Source of the DNA: Cyanobacteria bacterium SZAS LIN-3
GTDB lineage: Bacteria; Cyanobacteriota; Vampirovibrionia; Obscuribacterales; Obscuribacteraceae
NCBI GenBank assembly: GCA_018266215.1
Contig: JAFEAV010000002.1
Span: 62,001 to 126,000, forward strand
Reading direction: 5' to 3'
DNA: 64,000 nt
The first letter of the stretch is position 1, and each line of letters opens with the position of its first letter. Below, piece after piece: positions 51,526 to 61,170 of this stretch. The translations under genes were made by a program, and so were the position numbers. The notes below the pieces were generated by a model. It was not told the DNA's origin and made no database searches. It saw nothing but the letters and a program-made list of their open reading frames with translations.

Positions 51526-53205
51526 GTGGCTCGAGAAAAGATCGATTCGCTCACTTCTCTAAGATTTTTTGCGGCGGCTGCGATCGTCGCCTATCATGCG
51601 CGCGGTCATTTCGGCTTGCCCACGGATTTTCTTGCTCCCTTTGAGCTGTCCCAGGGTGTGGCCTTCTTTTTCGTTCTTTCCGGTTTTATCCTGGCCTTCG
51701 TTTATCCTGACCTGGAGCAAAACGGGGCTAGAGGAAAATTTTGGTTGGCGCGCTTCGCCAGGGTCTGGCCGCTGCATCTTGCCACTCTTTTGCTCTATGT
51801 CGCGCTTCTGCCCGAGCTGGTCAAATTTGATCCGGGCAGACTGCTGGCCAATCTTTTCCTGGTCCAGGCCTGGATTCCCAATCAGTCCTGGTTTTTCTCC
51901 TTTAACTCGGTCTCCTGGAGCATTTCCACCGAAGCTTTCTTCTATCTCTCTTTTCCTTATTTGATCAAAAATTTTGAGCGCACCTGGCCCGTCAAGCTGG
52001 CCGGCAGTTTTTTGCTGGTCATGATCATGGCCTCGCTGGGTAATGGTCTGCAGCTGCCTGTCTGGTCTGATTCAGGATTCAGCATCCATGGCTTGATGTA
52101 TATAAATCCGCTCAGTCGAATTTTTGAGTTTGTCCTCGGTATGACTCTGGCGCTGTTTTATCGCAAGTATGCGGTCAAGCGTGATGCGCCTTTGCTGGTG
52201 GGCTTTGGTTGCGAGGCCTTCGCTCTTCTGCTTCTCTATTTGCTCACCCATTACACCGTAAAAATTTCCACCAGTCTGGCCCGCCTGCCCTTTGTTCAGG
52301 AAGGCGGCAAGATGTGGCTGCAGCACGCCGGGGTGCCGGTCCTGTCCTTCGCTCTTTTGATTTTTGTCATGGCCTGGGGGCGTGGTCCTCTGGCTCGAGT
52401 CCTGCGCGCCAGGCCCTTTGTCTTCCTGGGCGAAATAAGCTTCGCCGGTTATTTATTACACCGCCTCTTGCTGCACTACTACTGGGATCATTTCGCGCCC
52501 GAGCAGGGGCCTGTGCCGATGGCCATTTATCTGGCCTTCCTCCTTACTTTGAGCTTTGTGCTCTGGTCCGTTGTGGAGGTGCCTTTCCGCCAGATTATCG
52601 TCAAGGGACCGTCTGCCCTGCCCCGGCCTTCCCGGACGGCGCAGTTGGCGTCGGCCTGCGCCTTTGGCGCTCTGTTCGCCGGCTTTATCGGTATCTGGTC
52701 CGGGGCACCGCTCAAAACCGTGGCTCAGTACACGCAGCCGGCAGCCGAAGGTTGTGATATCGCATATGGTGACGAGCTCAAGCTTGTCGCCTGTCAGGCC
52801 GTAGCACAAAATGACGGCACGCACATTCATTTGACCTGGCAGGCACTGAAGAAGCAGAAGATCGCAAATTATGTGGCCGTGCAGTTGCTCTCGGATAATA
52901 ATGTGCTAGTGCGTTTGAAAAATTATCGTCAGTCGCAACGAGAAGAAGTGGTGGAAAAAGGGGCGGTTTTTGAAAATGATTTTCTTGTGCCGGAGGCCGA
53001 AATGCAGTATGTGCGTGCCGTAGCCTTTGGTCTCTCCCGCCCTCTTGGGGATGCTCCACGTGCGCAGCAGCAGGGCCGGTCTCCCGATGATTCCTTCGAT
53101 CCGCTCTCGAGTAATATCGGTCTCTACAAAGGTATGGTTGCAATGCCGCTTTCGCCGCGTCCGGATGCTTCTGTCGCGGGCAGGGTAAACAAGCCCGTAC
53201 TGTGA
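51526..53205 (+). CDS. Acyltransferase family 3 (OafA-like) with extra C-terminal domain
   Basis: 559 residues, GTG start with GGAGG 5 bases upstream. Residues 1-375 hold about ten membrane helices and the family motifs: IDSLTSLRFFAAAAIVAYHA (R-F and catalytic H), VAFFFVLSGFILAF, and WLARFARVWPLH (the RxxR-type motif). SVSWSISTEAFFYLSFPYL and LGEISFAGYLLHRLLL follow. Such enzymes acetylate or otherwise acylate surface polysaccharides. After the last helix (about 380-400) comes an extracytoplasmic domain of about 150 residues (ACQAVAQNDGTHIHLTWQALK...) that I do not recognise; it is not the SGNH domain often fused to OafA. The stop overlaps the next start by one base (TGATG). Confidence 0.85.
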   Translation: MAREKIDSLTSLRFFAAAAIVAYHARGHFGLPTDFLAPFELSQGVAFFFVLSGFILAFVYPDLEQNGARGKFWLARFARVWPLHLATLLLYVALLPELVKFDPGRLLANLFLVQAWIPNQSWFFSFNSVSWSISTEAFFYLSFPYLIKNFERTWPVKLAGSFLLVMIMASLGNGLQLPVWSDSGFSIHGLMYINPLSRIFEFVLGMTLALFYRKYAVKRDAPLLVGFGCEAFALLLLYLLTHYTVKISTSLARLPFVQEGGKMWLQHAGVPVLSFALLIFVMAWGRGPLARVLRARPFVFLGEISFAGYLLHRLLLHYYWDHFAPEQGPVPMAIYLAFLLTLSFVLWSVVEVPFRQIIVKGPSALPRPSRTAQLASACAFGALFAGFIGIWSGAPLKTVAQYTQPAAEGCDIAYGDELKLVACQAVAQNDGTHIHLTWQALKKQKIANYVAVQLLSDNNVLVRLKNYRQSQREEVVEKGAVFENDFLVPEAEMQYVRAVAFGLSRPLGDAPRAQQQGRSPDDSFDPLSSNIGLYKGMVAMPLSPRPDASVAGRVNKPVL

Positions 53206-54950
53206 TGTCTAAGAAAAAAAGTTTTTGCCTGGCTCTGATTGGTTTGATTGCCGTCCAATTGCTCTGCTTCGGGCCGATCCTGACCCATGTGGGCTTTTAT
53301 CTCGACGACTGGGCCACCCTCTGCTTTCTTCACTTTGCCCCTCGTGAGGGCGGTTACCTCGGCCTCTTGCACTACTATTTATTCAATGACAGCCGCGTTT
53401 TGATCCGGCCTCTTGAGGTGCTGCATTTCGGCACCATTTATTTCTTCGGCGGCGACAAGCCCTTTCTCTATCACGCCGTCAACCTGGTTTTCGAAATTAT
53501 TTGCTCGGCGCTCTTTTACTGGCTGCTCCTGCGCCTGACCGGCCGACGGGCTCTGGCCTATATCGGTGCGCTCTTGCTGCTCGTTTATCCCAGTCACGAT
53601 TCCACGCATTACTGGGTGATTTGCAGTTCGGTGGCACTCAGTCTGGGTCTTTATCTGGGCTCTCTTGCAGCAGCTCTGCAGGCGCGGGACCATTTCGCCG
53701 CCGCCGATAAGAAGGGGGCTCTGAGCTGGGCTACTGGCGGCTTTTTGCTCTTCCTTCTGTCACTGCTCAACTACGAGACATTTTTGCCCCTGGCCGCCGT
53801 TACTGTCGTTATCTGTATGACTTTGACCTGGCGAGAGGGTAAGGACGCCCGTACCGTGCTCTTGCAAGGGGCTCTGGCTGCTGCACCTGCCTCTCTGGCG
53901 ACGGCGGCGCTGCTGGTCTTTTTGAAAGTAATCGTCCCTCGCCTGGGCCATGGCTATGCCCATGCCATCAAGCTTGATCCCTCGGTGATGTTTGCCACCA
54001 TCGGTCGCGGCATGGCGCTCAATACCCCGCCCGAAGCCCTGGCCTTTTTTGGCGGACAGGCGCAACTGGCTGTGGCGGCGCTTACTTCCTCCGAGATTAT
54101 TCGTCTCATAGCCCTGCTTCTGGTATCGCTGGCGGTGCTGGTATTGCTCGCTCGCGGCGACTCGGGCGAAAGCCTCGATGAAATGCCCGCTTCGCGCTTG
54201 CAGGGCGCCGATATGGTGCTTGTCGGCATGTTCACAATTTTTGTCTCCTACACGATATTTGGCCTCAGCCCGGACTACATGCCGACATACATAACCCTCG
54301 TAAACAGGGTCAATACCGGTGCGGCGGTGGGCGTGGGCATGATTGTGCTGGGCCTTTTGCAGTGGGCTGCTCTGCTGGCCGGGCGCTTTGCCGCCGGCAA
54401 GATCCGATCTGATTCGGTGGCTTATATAAGCTTGCTCGGCATTTTTTCCACCGCCGCTCTCGCTCTTTTTACGCTGGCCGACTGGGGCCTTTCGCGGCCC
54501 TGGATAGTGAGCTGGACAACCCAGAAACAGGTGCGCGAATCGCTTTTGAAATTGCCCGCCGACCTGGACAAGACAGCTTCCATATTGCTCATCAGTTGCC
54601 CGCGCTACGTTATGTGGAGCCCGGTTTTTGACGGAGTCTGGGACTACCAGAATATGGTGCGTATTACCCTCAATCAACCGGACTTCAAGGCCAATGTCGT
54701 ATCCGAACGATTGAGCTTGACGCCGCAAGCTATAAAGGATGTTTCATATGGATACGAATGCGGCAATTATTCCTTTGATAAGCTCTTCTTAATGGTGGCG
54801 CCGCACCCTGAACTGATCCCGGTGCGCACGCCCGGTGCCTTCATCGACATGGTTGAGCGCAAGGGCATGACCTTTGGGCTTGATAAGAAAACGCTCAGCA
54901 AGTGGCGGGAGCAGTCGGCTCCGGCGCCAAAATTGGAGGCCTCTCATTGA
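53205..54950 (+). CDS. Polytopic membrane protein, GT-C-like glycosyltransferase candidate
   Basis: 581 residues from the ATG at 53205, overlapping the acyltransferase stop by one base; a GTG at 53202 adds one residue. About 10-11 membrane helices. The first extracytoplasmic loop contains YLDDWATL (D34-D35), the position of the catalytic acidic residues in GT-C enzymes, and a long helix-rich loop follows. A soluble C-terminal domain (about 440-581) includes LLISCPRYVMWSPVFDGVWD and MVAPHPELIPVRTPG. Overall similarity to named families is weak, so the call rests on topology, the DD motif and the glycan cluster. The substrate would be a polyprenyl-phosphate sugar. Confidence 0.6.
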   Translation: MSKKKSFCLALIGLIAVQLLCFGPILTHVGFYLDDWATLCFLHFAPREGGYLGLLHYYLFNDSRVLIRPLEVLHFGTIYFFGGDKPFLYHAVNLVFEIICSALFYWLLLRLTGRRALAYIGALLLLVYPSHDSTHYWVICSSVALSLGLYLGSLAAALQARDHFAAADKKGALSWATGGFLLFLLSLLNYETFLPLAAVTVVICMTLTWREGKDARTVLLQGALAAAPASLATAALLVFLKVIVPRLGHGYAHAIKLDPSVMFATIGRGMALNTPPEALAFFGGQAQLAVAALTSSEIIRLIALLLVSLAVLVLLARGDSGESLDEMPASRLQGADMVLVGMFTIFVSYTIFGLSPDYMPTYITLVNRVNTGAAVGVGMIVLGLLQWAALLAGRFAAGKIRSDSVAYISLLGIFSTAALALFTLADWGLSRPWIVSWTTQKQVRESLLKLPADLDKTASILLISCPRYVMWSPVFDGVWDYQNMVRITLNQPDFKANVVSERLSLTPQAIKDVSYGYECGNYSFDKLFLMVAPHPELIPVRTPGAFIDMVERKGMTFGLDKKTLSKWREQSAPAPKLEASH

Positions 54951-55028
54951 CCACTTTGCAAGAGCCTGATACATTTGACCGTTCTTTGAAGGTAGCAAAA
55001 ACAATCCCTATCAGCGAGGCCAGTTCGA

Positions 55029-56663
55029 GTGTTGCGCAATTTATCTCGTAAGCCGCGAGTGCTGATTTTTATCGTCGCGTACAACGCAGAAAAGACGATA
55101 CAGAAAGTGCTTACCCGCATTCCTGATTCGCTCAAGGAATATGACACCGAAGTTTTGATCATCGATGACGCTTCCGCCGACCAGACCTTTGAACGGGCGG
55201 AGCAGGCCAGACGCGATGGATTGATTGACTATCCGATTACAGTCTTTCGTAATCCGGTCAATCAGAGATACGGCGGCAATCAAAAAATTGGTTATCACTT
55301 TGCCGTTGAAAATGGCTTTGATCTGGTGGCCCTGGTGCACGGCGACGGACAGTATGCCCCTGAGGCTCTGCCGGAGCTGATCAAGCCGATTGTGAAAGGT
55401 CAGGCCGATGCCGTGTTCGGCTCACGCATGATGACACTTACCGGTGCGCTAAAGGGCGGCATGCCGATGTACAAGTATGTGGGCAACCGCATTCTCACAT
55501 GCTTCCAGAACACACTCTTGCAGAGTCAGCTTTCCGAATTTCACTCGGGCTATCGCCTCTATTCTACGCATGCCCTGCGCAATATACCGTTCGAGCTCAA
55601 CGCCGACGATTTCCACTTCGACACCGAGATTATCATTCAGCTTCTCTTTGCCGGTCTCACCATCAAAGAGATTCCCATCCCCACCTATTATGGCGATGAG
55701 ATCTGTCACGTCAACGGACTCAAGTACGCCTGGGATGTGGCCAAGGCCACTATGACCGCCAGATTGCAGCGCTACCATCTTATGTATCGTCGCAATTTTG
55801 ATGTGCGCAAAGAAGAATCCCAGGGCAATCTGATTTATTCGCCCAAGCTTGATTTTACGTCGCCCCATACCGAATCCCTCAACCGCGTGCCTGAAGGCGC
55901 TACCGTGGTCGATATCGGCTGCGCGTCCGGTTATTTGAGCAAGCCCCTCAAGGACAAAAATTGCAAGGTCTATGGCGTTGACGTTTTCCCCGCCGAAAAT
56001 GTCGAGTCTTTTGTTGAGTTCAAGCAGTGCGATCTGGACCGCTCTGATTTCCCTGTGGATCTCGTCGGCAAGGACGTCGTATTGCTGCTCGATGTAATCG
56101 AGCATTTGAAAAATCCCGAGGCCTTCGCCGAGAAACTGCATAATGCCTGTTCCTTCAACTGGAACATCAAGGTGATTATTTCCACCGGCAACGTGGCTTT
56201 CTTCATTCCGCGTCTGATGCATCTTTTCGGCCAGTTCAACTACGGCAAAAAAGGCATCCTCGATCTCACCCACACAAGACTTTTCACCTTCAGCTCCCTG
56301 CGCCATCTTTTGCAGGAATCGGGCTTTGTAGTCGTGGAAGAAAAGGGCATTCCTGCGCCCTTCCCTAAAGCCCTGGCCAGTGAGAAAACTGCGCGCTTTC
56401 TGGTTGAGCTCAATCAGTGGCTGATTGGCCGCTGGAAAGAAATGTTCGCCTATCAGATTTTTATGGTTGTTAAGCCTAAACCCACCCTGCCTTCGCTCCT
56501 CAAAGATGCGATCGAACACAGTCGGGTGCGTGGTATGGCCCAGAGCCTTGCCGAGCAAAAGAATCTTGTACACCAGGACCAGCAGGATTTTGCCCCTCAG
56601 GCTCCCTCCCACGCGCCGGTAGCGGCGGTAGGCGCCGAGACGGGTGCGGCCGGCAGGCACTGA
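55029..56663 (+). CDS. GT2 (DPM-like) glycosyltransferase fused to SAM methyltransferase
   Basis: 544 residues, GTG at 55029 with GAGG 9 bases upstream; an in-frame stop at 54993 rules out longer starts with ATG. Residues about 8-240 are a GT2 domain of the dolichyl/polyprenyl-phosphate mannose synthase group: VLIFIVAYNAEKTIQKVL, VLIIDDASADQT, GGNQKIGYHFAVENGFDLVALVHGDGQYAPE (the D-x-D, here DGQ), then FGSRMM and SGYRLYS. Residues about 275-460 are a class I methyltransferase: TVVDIGCASGYLS (motif I), CDLDRSDFP, LLLDVIEHLKNPE, LDLTHTRLFTFSSLRHLL. The tail is Q/A-rich. It may charge a lipid carrier or extend a glycan and methylate the same product. Compare the reverse-order fusion at 71-1867. 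Confidence 0.8.
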   Translation: MLRNLSRKPRVLIFIVAYNAEKTIQKVLTRIPDSLKEYDTEVLIIDDASADQTFERAEQARRDGLIDYPITVFRNPVNQRYGGNQKIGYHFAVENGFDLVALVHGDGQYAPEALPELIKPIVKGQADAVFGSRMMTLTGALKGGMPMYKYVGNRILTCFQNTLLQSQLSEFHSGYRLYSTHALRNIPFELNADDFHFDTEIIIQLLFAGLTIKEIPIPTYYGDEICHVNGLKYAWDVAKATMTARLQRYHLMYRRNFDVRKEESQGNLIYSPKLDFTSPHTESLNRVPEGATVVDIGCASGYLSKPLKDKNCKVYGVDVFPAENVESFVEFKQCDLDRSDFPVDLVGKDVVLLLDVIEHLKNPEAFAEKLHNACSFNWNIKVIISTGNVAFFIPRLMHLFGQFNYGKKGILDLTHTRLFTFSSLRHLLQESGFVVVEEKGIPAPFPKALASEKTARFLVELNQWLIGRWKEMFAYQIFMVVKPKPTLPSLLKDAIEHSRVRGMAQSLAEQKNLVHQDQQDFAPQAPSHAPVAAVGAETGAAGRH

Positions 56664-56679
56664 GAGAAGTAGAGCGAAT

Positions 56680-59319
56680 ATGGCGGCAATTATCAATAAG
56701 CCAACGGCTCAACAATATGTGGATGACGCCGTCCCCTCCGCCCGCGCTGCCGATTCGGGCGAGACTTCCGCATTCACCTGGTCCTTTGTCGGTATCTGCG
56801 CCGCTTTATTTTTGCTCTCCCTGGGTGTGCAGGTGGCGCATCATTTGCTCACGGATCATTCATATGTAATGTTTGCCTTTGACGGCAAGCACTATCTGGC
56901 TACCAGTCAGGCTATGGCCGCCGCTCTCATGCTCCTGCTAAAAGGAGACCAGAGCGCCTTTTTCAGGGCCATTGCCGATCCTGCTTTTTGCAAAAATCTG
57001 GTCTGGGACGGACCTGTCATTCCCGGTATTCCGGCTATAATCTATGCCCTGCTAGGGCGCATTCCAAAGGAGTCGGACTGGGCATCTTTTGCTGTTTTCT
57101 TCAGTTTGCTGGCTTCCTACAGCGCGGTACTGGTGGCGGTGGCAAGCCGTCTTTTGACCGGCAGTAACAAGCTCTCCCTTACCGCCGGTCTGCTCTTTGC
57201 TCTATATCCGACCACCTTGCTGGCCACCGGCGTATACCGCAGTGAAGTGCTGGCCGTATCGCTGCTCCTGACTCTTTTGCTGGCGCTTTACCGTGCCCCG
57301 GGCAGCGCGCTGGCCGCCGTTTTTGCCGGTATCGTGGGCGGCATTTTTGCCATGGTCAAGCCGGTGATGATCCCGGCCATTGGATTGCTCTGCTTCTTCA
57401 CCGGCCTGCATGGCCGCAAGGTCAAGACCCTCACCCTTCTGGCTCTGGCCGGGGTTTTGACGATCGCTCCCTGGTCAATCTATACGGCTGTCGACTGCGG
57501 CAAGCTCTCCATCACCGCCGAGCGCGGACCGTCTTACAATGCCGGTGTGGGCACGGACCTGGCCGCCAATGGCTGGTGCACGATGCCTGAGACGCCGCAT
57601 GTGGCGACCTCCAAGCTAAACAAGAGTCCCCTGGCTATTTTCGAGCATGAATGGCGCAGTCATCCCTTTGAGCTGTCCAAGCTGACCATCCGCCGTGTGA
57701 CGCGTCTCTGGTCCAATCCCTGGAATGATTTCCGCGAGCCGGTATTTGGACTGCCGGTGCAGGTGCAGGTGGCCTGGCATTTGATTCTAGTCTGTCTCGG
57801 TTTTATGGGACTGTCTCTCTATGCCTTTTTCCCGCCGCAGGGCGAAAGGAGACTGCTGGGCAACCTGGCAGCCATAGCGCTTTTGAGTCACCTGTCCTTT
57901 ATCATGTTTCAAACTATGGGCCGCTACGCTTATACGTCGATGGCTTTGCTGGCAATCTTTGCCGCCTTCGGCATCGGGCGTCTGCAGCGATTGGTCGGCA
58001 GCTCCAGGGCCTTTACGGTGCCGGGAGCGGTGCCTTTTTCGGCTACCCTGGCCTCCGGTCTGCGCACATTTGGTGGTACGGCGGCGGCGGCACTGGGCGT
58101 GGCTTTCGCCCTGTTGATTTTTAACTGTGACTCTTTCACCCACGCCGGTGAGGGGCGGGAATTGTCCCATGTGCTCGCTCCCGGTGCCACCGCCGGCAGG
58201 GCCATCGGCCTGGCTGCGGGGGCTCTGCCCACGGGTGCGCTCATACTTATAGATATTGCTCAAGATCCCCGTGACCAGGCCAATCCCGAGAGTCTGGCCG
58301 TGCGCTTCAACGGGCATCTTTTGAGTGGGCCCGTCTTGCCTCTCAACTGTTTCAACGGTGCTAAATACTTCCTTTTTGACACCATGGCCGAGCACTCGGC
58401 TTTTATGCGCAACTCGGTCAAGGACTTCCGTCAGTGGCGGGCGGTGCGGGTGGATCCCGATGCCCAGCTGTTGAAACAGGGTGGGGTCAACGAGATTGAA
58501 ATTACCAATAAGGGCCAGTATCCGATCACTGTCTTTGGTGACAGTGCCAGTCGCGAAAACAAAATTGTGCCGCTGCCCTCGCCCGATTATTTTGCTTCGG
58601 ACCGCATGCTCGTCTCGCTTACTTCGATGGAGTCTCGCATTAACAGCTTGATTCCGGAGGCGGTTGAGTCCCAGCATTCATATATTAAGGGTGGCGACGG
58701 TGCCGAAAATCTCGCCGATAATCTGCGCTTACAACTGGCACTTTTTGACGCCGGCAATGGTCTTGCCGCCGCCGGATCCGATGGACAAGCGCAGGAATTT
58801 GAACTGAAGCCCGGACAATTTCACTGGTATGCCCGGACCGAGGATGGTCTGCGCCTGAATAAAGATGTGCTCAAAAGTGTTGGTGCCGTCGGCTGCGATT
58901 TGAAACTCGCTGCTCTGCCTGCCGCTGCCACCCAGGTGCAAGTGACTGTTTCCGGCCTGGCCCGGAAGCAGGGTGGTCCGGGTCGACTGGGCGTTTCCGC
59001 TGCCCTGGTGAATGACCAGGGGCTGCCTCAGCAGCTTGATCAATTTGCCGATTACGTTAGCGTACCGGCTTCCGCCGGCGGGCAAAATCCGGAGCAGGCC
59101 TGGTCGCAGTTTGAACTCACCGATGTGGTGCCGCTCTCGCGTCTGGGTGGCGCGGCAAAAGTTAGCGGCCTCAGTCTGGCCTTTCTTCCCTGTCCGCGTC
59201 TCGAGTCCTGTTATGGTCCGGGCCGTCAGTGTTCCAATATTGATGTGAAAGATCTGCGCGTGCGCATCAAGCCCCTATATCTCACCGATATCGCCGGCCG
59301 ACCCCTGAGTGTCTACTAG
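56680..59319 (+). CDS. Large GT-C-like membrane glycosyltransferase with C-terminal soluble domain
   Basis: 879 residues from the ATG at 56680, 16 bases after the preceding stop; the frame also opens at a GTG (56644). A polar N-terminus is followed by a first helix at about 34-58 and the loop FAFDGKHYLATSQ, with an acidic residue (D68) where PMT/ArnT-type GT-C enzymes place their catalytic aspartate. Around 10-11 helices extend to about residue 485. The remaining about 390 residues are extracytoplasmic and beta-rich, with a jelly-roll-like final part (VQVTVSGLARKQGGPGRLGVSAAL...), possibly carbohydrate-binding. Family PF13231/PMT_2-like is the best guess. It probably transfers a sugar from a polyprenyl phosphate to an envelope glycan or protein. 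Confidence 0.65.
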   Translation: MAAIINKPTAQQYVDDAVPSARAADSGETSAFTWSFVGICAALFLLSLGVQVAHHLLTDHSYVMFAFDGKHYLATSQAMAAALMLLLKGDQSAFFRAIADPAFCKNLVWDGPVIPGIPAIIYALLGRIPKESDWASFAVFFSLLASYSAVLVAVASRLLTGSNKLSLTAGLLFALYPTTLLATGVYRSEVLAVSLLLTLLLALYRAPGSALAAVFAGIVGGIFAMVKPVMIPAIGLLCFFTGLHGRKVKTLTLLALAGVLTIAPWSIYTAVDCGKLSITAERGPSYNAGVGTDLAANGWCTMPETPHVATSKLNKSPLAIFEHEWRSHPFELSKLTIRRVTRLWSNPWNDFREPVFGLPVQVQVAWHLILVCLGFMGLSLYAFFPPQGERRLLGNLAAIALLSHLSFIMFQTMGRYAYTSMALLAIFAAFGIGRLQRLVGSSRAFTVPGAVPFSATLASGLRTFGGTAAAALGVAFALLIFNCDSFTHAGEGRELSHVLAPGATAGRAIGLAAGALPTGALILIDIAQDPRDQANPESLAVRFNGHLLSGPVLPLNCFNGAKYFLFDTMAEHSAFMRNSVKDFRQWRAVRVDPDAQLLKQGGVNEIEITNKGQYPITVFGDSASRENKIVPLPSPDYFASDRMLVSLTSMESRINSLIPEAVESQHSYIKGGDGAENLADNLRLQLALFDAGNGLAAAGSDGQAQEFELKPGQFHWYARTEDGLRLNKDVLKSVGAVGCDLKLAALPAAATQVQVTVSGLARKQGGPGRLGVSAALVNDQGLPQQLDQFADYVSVPASAGGQNPEQAWSQFELTDVVPLSRLGGAAKVSGLSLAFLPCPRLESCYGPGRQCSNIDVKDLRVRIKPLYLTDIAGRPLSVY

Positions 59320-59443
59320 AGCAAGCCCGGCCGACGTTAAATAAATATCTTTAGGTAAGTAAGCTTTTTATTGCTTTACTTATAGATCAATGTTGGCTAC
59401 CCGTGTGCAATGACATGCTCCGATACGAGAAGGTATGGCTTTT
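59320..59443 (+). other. Intergenic hairpin region
   Basis: TAAGTAAGC (59356-59364) and GCTTTACTTA (59373-59382) form an AT-rich stem with one bulge. No T run follows, so it is a weak terminator candidate after the GT-C gene. Confidence 0.3.
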
Positions 59444-60286
59444 ATGGCAAACGTGATCATTCTGGCTGGTGGAAAGGGCGAGCGGATGCGCCCGGTGACC
59501 GAGGACAAACCAAAGTCCATGGTCTCCGTTATGGGTAAACCGCTTCTCGCCTGTTTGTTTCAATGGCTCAGTGCGTACGGGTTTCGCAACATCACCCTGG
59601 CCTGCGGTTACCGCTATCAGGTGATACAGGACTACTTCGGCGACGGTGCCTCGCACGGAGTCAATATCAATTATCTGGTCGAAGATGAGCCGCTGGGATC
59701 CGGCGGTGCCATCAAAAACGCCATGCGCTTTCTCGGCCCGCTTGACGAGCCGGTTCTGGTCGTAAACGGCGACGCTATAACCAATCTCAATTTGAGCGAT
59801 CTGTTCGCCTATCATGAAGCCAAGAAAGGTAAGTTGACTGTGGTATCAGTACCGATGCCCAGCCCCTATGGTGTGGTCGATTTTAATGATCGCGGCCTGG
59901 TGACAGGGTTCAGAGAGAAGCCCACTTTGCCGCACTGGGCAAACGCCGGCATCTATGTGATGGAGCCTTCGGTCTATGATCTCCTGCCCGAGCGCGGAGA
60001 CCATGAATTTACGACTCTTCCTGCCCTGGCCGAAATGGGTCAGATGCACGCCTTCAAAACGCATTCTTTCTGGCGCGCCATGGATACGGTGCGAGACATC
60101 GCCGAACTGCGCGCCGATATGGAAAAACTCTTTTTCACCCTCTTCTTTTCCCCTGTTAGCGCCAACGCCGGTAGCCCAAAATCCAGTTTGACTCGCCCGA
60201 GAAGGCCGGTCGAAGCGGATGAAGCAGGCAAACCGGCGTCAGTGCGTGCCGAGGCACTGTCTTCGGTATCGGTTATTCCCGGCTGA
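59444..60286 (+). CDS. Sugar-1-phosphate nucleotidyltransferase
   Basis: 280 residues from the ATG at 59444 (GAGAAGG about 10 bases upstream); an ATG at 59435 would add three residues but sits almost on the ribosome site. NTP_transferase fold: VIILAGGKGERMRPVTEDKPKSMVSVMGKPLL (the G-x-G-x-R-x-x-P...K-P motif), EDEPLGSGGAIKNAM, VVNGDAITNLNL (metal-binding D), FREKPTLPHWANAGIYVM, and FWRAMDTVRDI near the end. It resembles the GDP-mannose pyrophosphorylase/GCD1 group without the C-terminal beta-helix. A mannose- or heptose-1-phosphate substrate is possible but not shown. The last about 40 residues are a low-complexity extension. It converges on the dioxygenase gene with 8 bases between stops. 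Confidence 0.8.
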   Translation: MANVIILAGGKGERMRPVTEDKPKSMVSVMGKPLLACLFQWLSAYGFRNITLACGYRYQVIQDYFGDGASHGVNINYLVEDEPLGSGGAIKNAMRFLGPLDEPVLVVNGDAITNLNLSDLFAYHEAKKGKLTVVSVPMPSPYGVVDFNDRGLVTGFREKPTLPHWANAGIYVMEPSVYDLLPERGDHEFTTLPALAEMGQMHAFKTHSFWRAMDTVRDIAELRADMEKLFFTLFFSPVSANAGSPKSSLTRPRRPVEADEAGKPASVRAEALSSVSVIPG

Positions 60287-60294
60287 TCGTCTGA

Positions 60295-61170
60295 CTAAAT
60301 CAGATCCAGACCAAGTGCGCGGGCCTCGCTGACAAGCTCGGCCGGATAGTTGAGTGTGCGCAGATAGTGGTAATCGGCGCGGTGACCGATGAAGCTGTGG
60401 TAGGCCTCAAGGTGTCTGTCCTGGCGGCTGAAGGAGCCGAATATGCCCATCTTTTCCGTGTCCGCGCCGGTCTTATTGACCGAGGCGCGGTGGTCGATCT
60501 TGCGATTGAAGATGACCATGTCTCCGGCCTTGCTGGGGATGGAATAGAAATCGCTGATGTCGCTCACATCGTAGCCATAGTCGTTTTGTACGGCCTGCGG
60601 TTTTTTGCCCAGCAATTTGTCCCAGAATGATTGTTTGGCCTCTACTTTTGGTTTGGCGGCGACGTAGCGGTCGGGCCAGGTTTCGGATCCGGGAGCTACG
60701 TCAAGGCCGCCGCCGATTTCAGGATCGTTGTCCTGCAAGTAGACGGTGAAGGTCATAAATGAAAAATCTTTATCCCAGTGATAGGAAAGGCCGGCCCGTT
60801 CCAGGCAGCTTGTGTCCTTGTGCCAGCCGCTGTAATTGCGAAACTGCGCGGCAAATTCGCGCACCAGTGCCGGGCGGTCGCCGCCGAGAATGGCGGTGAC
60901 GACGTCAACGACTCGCTTGTTCAGAATCACCGGACGGGTCTCCGGGTGCCTTGAGAACGGGTCGAAGAGATATTGATGCGTGTCGCCTACGGGGCGCTCC
61001 TGTTCCGGTCTATCGAACTTCGGTCGTAATGAGGCTCGCATTTCGGCCACTTGTTCTGGGGTAAGGACGCCCGGGATTATTACAAATCCATTTTTGAAAT
61101 AGCTTTCGGCCAGTGCGGAGGCGCTTTGTTCGACCGCGGCAGGGGCTGCAACGGTTGCTGTATTAGGCAT
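60295..61170 (-). CDS. Phytanoyl-CoA dioxygenase (PhyH) family Fe(II)/2-oxoglutarate oxygenase
   Basis: 291 residues, ATG with GAGGA 7 bases upstream. The fold opens with SYFKNGFVIIPGVLTPEQVAEMR. The metal site is visible as GWHKDTS (H-x-D) and the distal DHRAS histidine. FTVYLQDNDPEIGGGLDVAPGSE is the usual core segment (LxDxxxxNGxLxVxPGSH, here ending in E). PhyH relatives hydroxylate lipids and small metabolites, and some hydroxylate sugars or nucleotide sugars. Its place between a nucleotidyltransferase and a Wzt-like ATPase suggests a glycan or lipid-carrier substrate, which is inference. An insert of about 30 residues rich in lysine (KPKVEAKQSFWDKLLGKKP) lies between the two metal-binding parts. 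Confidence 0.82.
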   Translation of the reverse strand: MPNTATVAAPAAVEQSASALAESYFKNGFVIIPGVLTPEQVAEMRASLRPKFDRPEQERPVGDTHQYLFDPFSRHPETRPVILNKRVVDVVTAILGGDRPALVREFAAQFRNYSGWHKDTSCLERAGLSYHWDKDFSFMTFTVYLQDNDPEIGGGLDVAPGSETWPDRYVAAKPKVEAKQSFWDKLLGKKPQAVQNDYGYDVSDISDFYSIPSKAGDMVIFNRKIDHRASVNKTGADTEKMGIFGSFSRQDRHLEAYHSFIGHRADYHYLRTLNYPAELVSEARALGLDLI

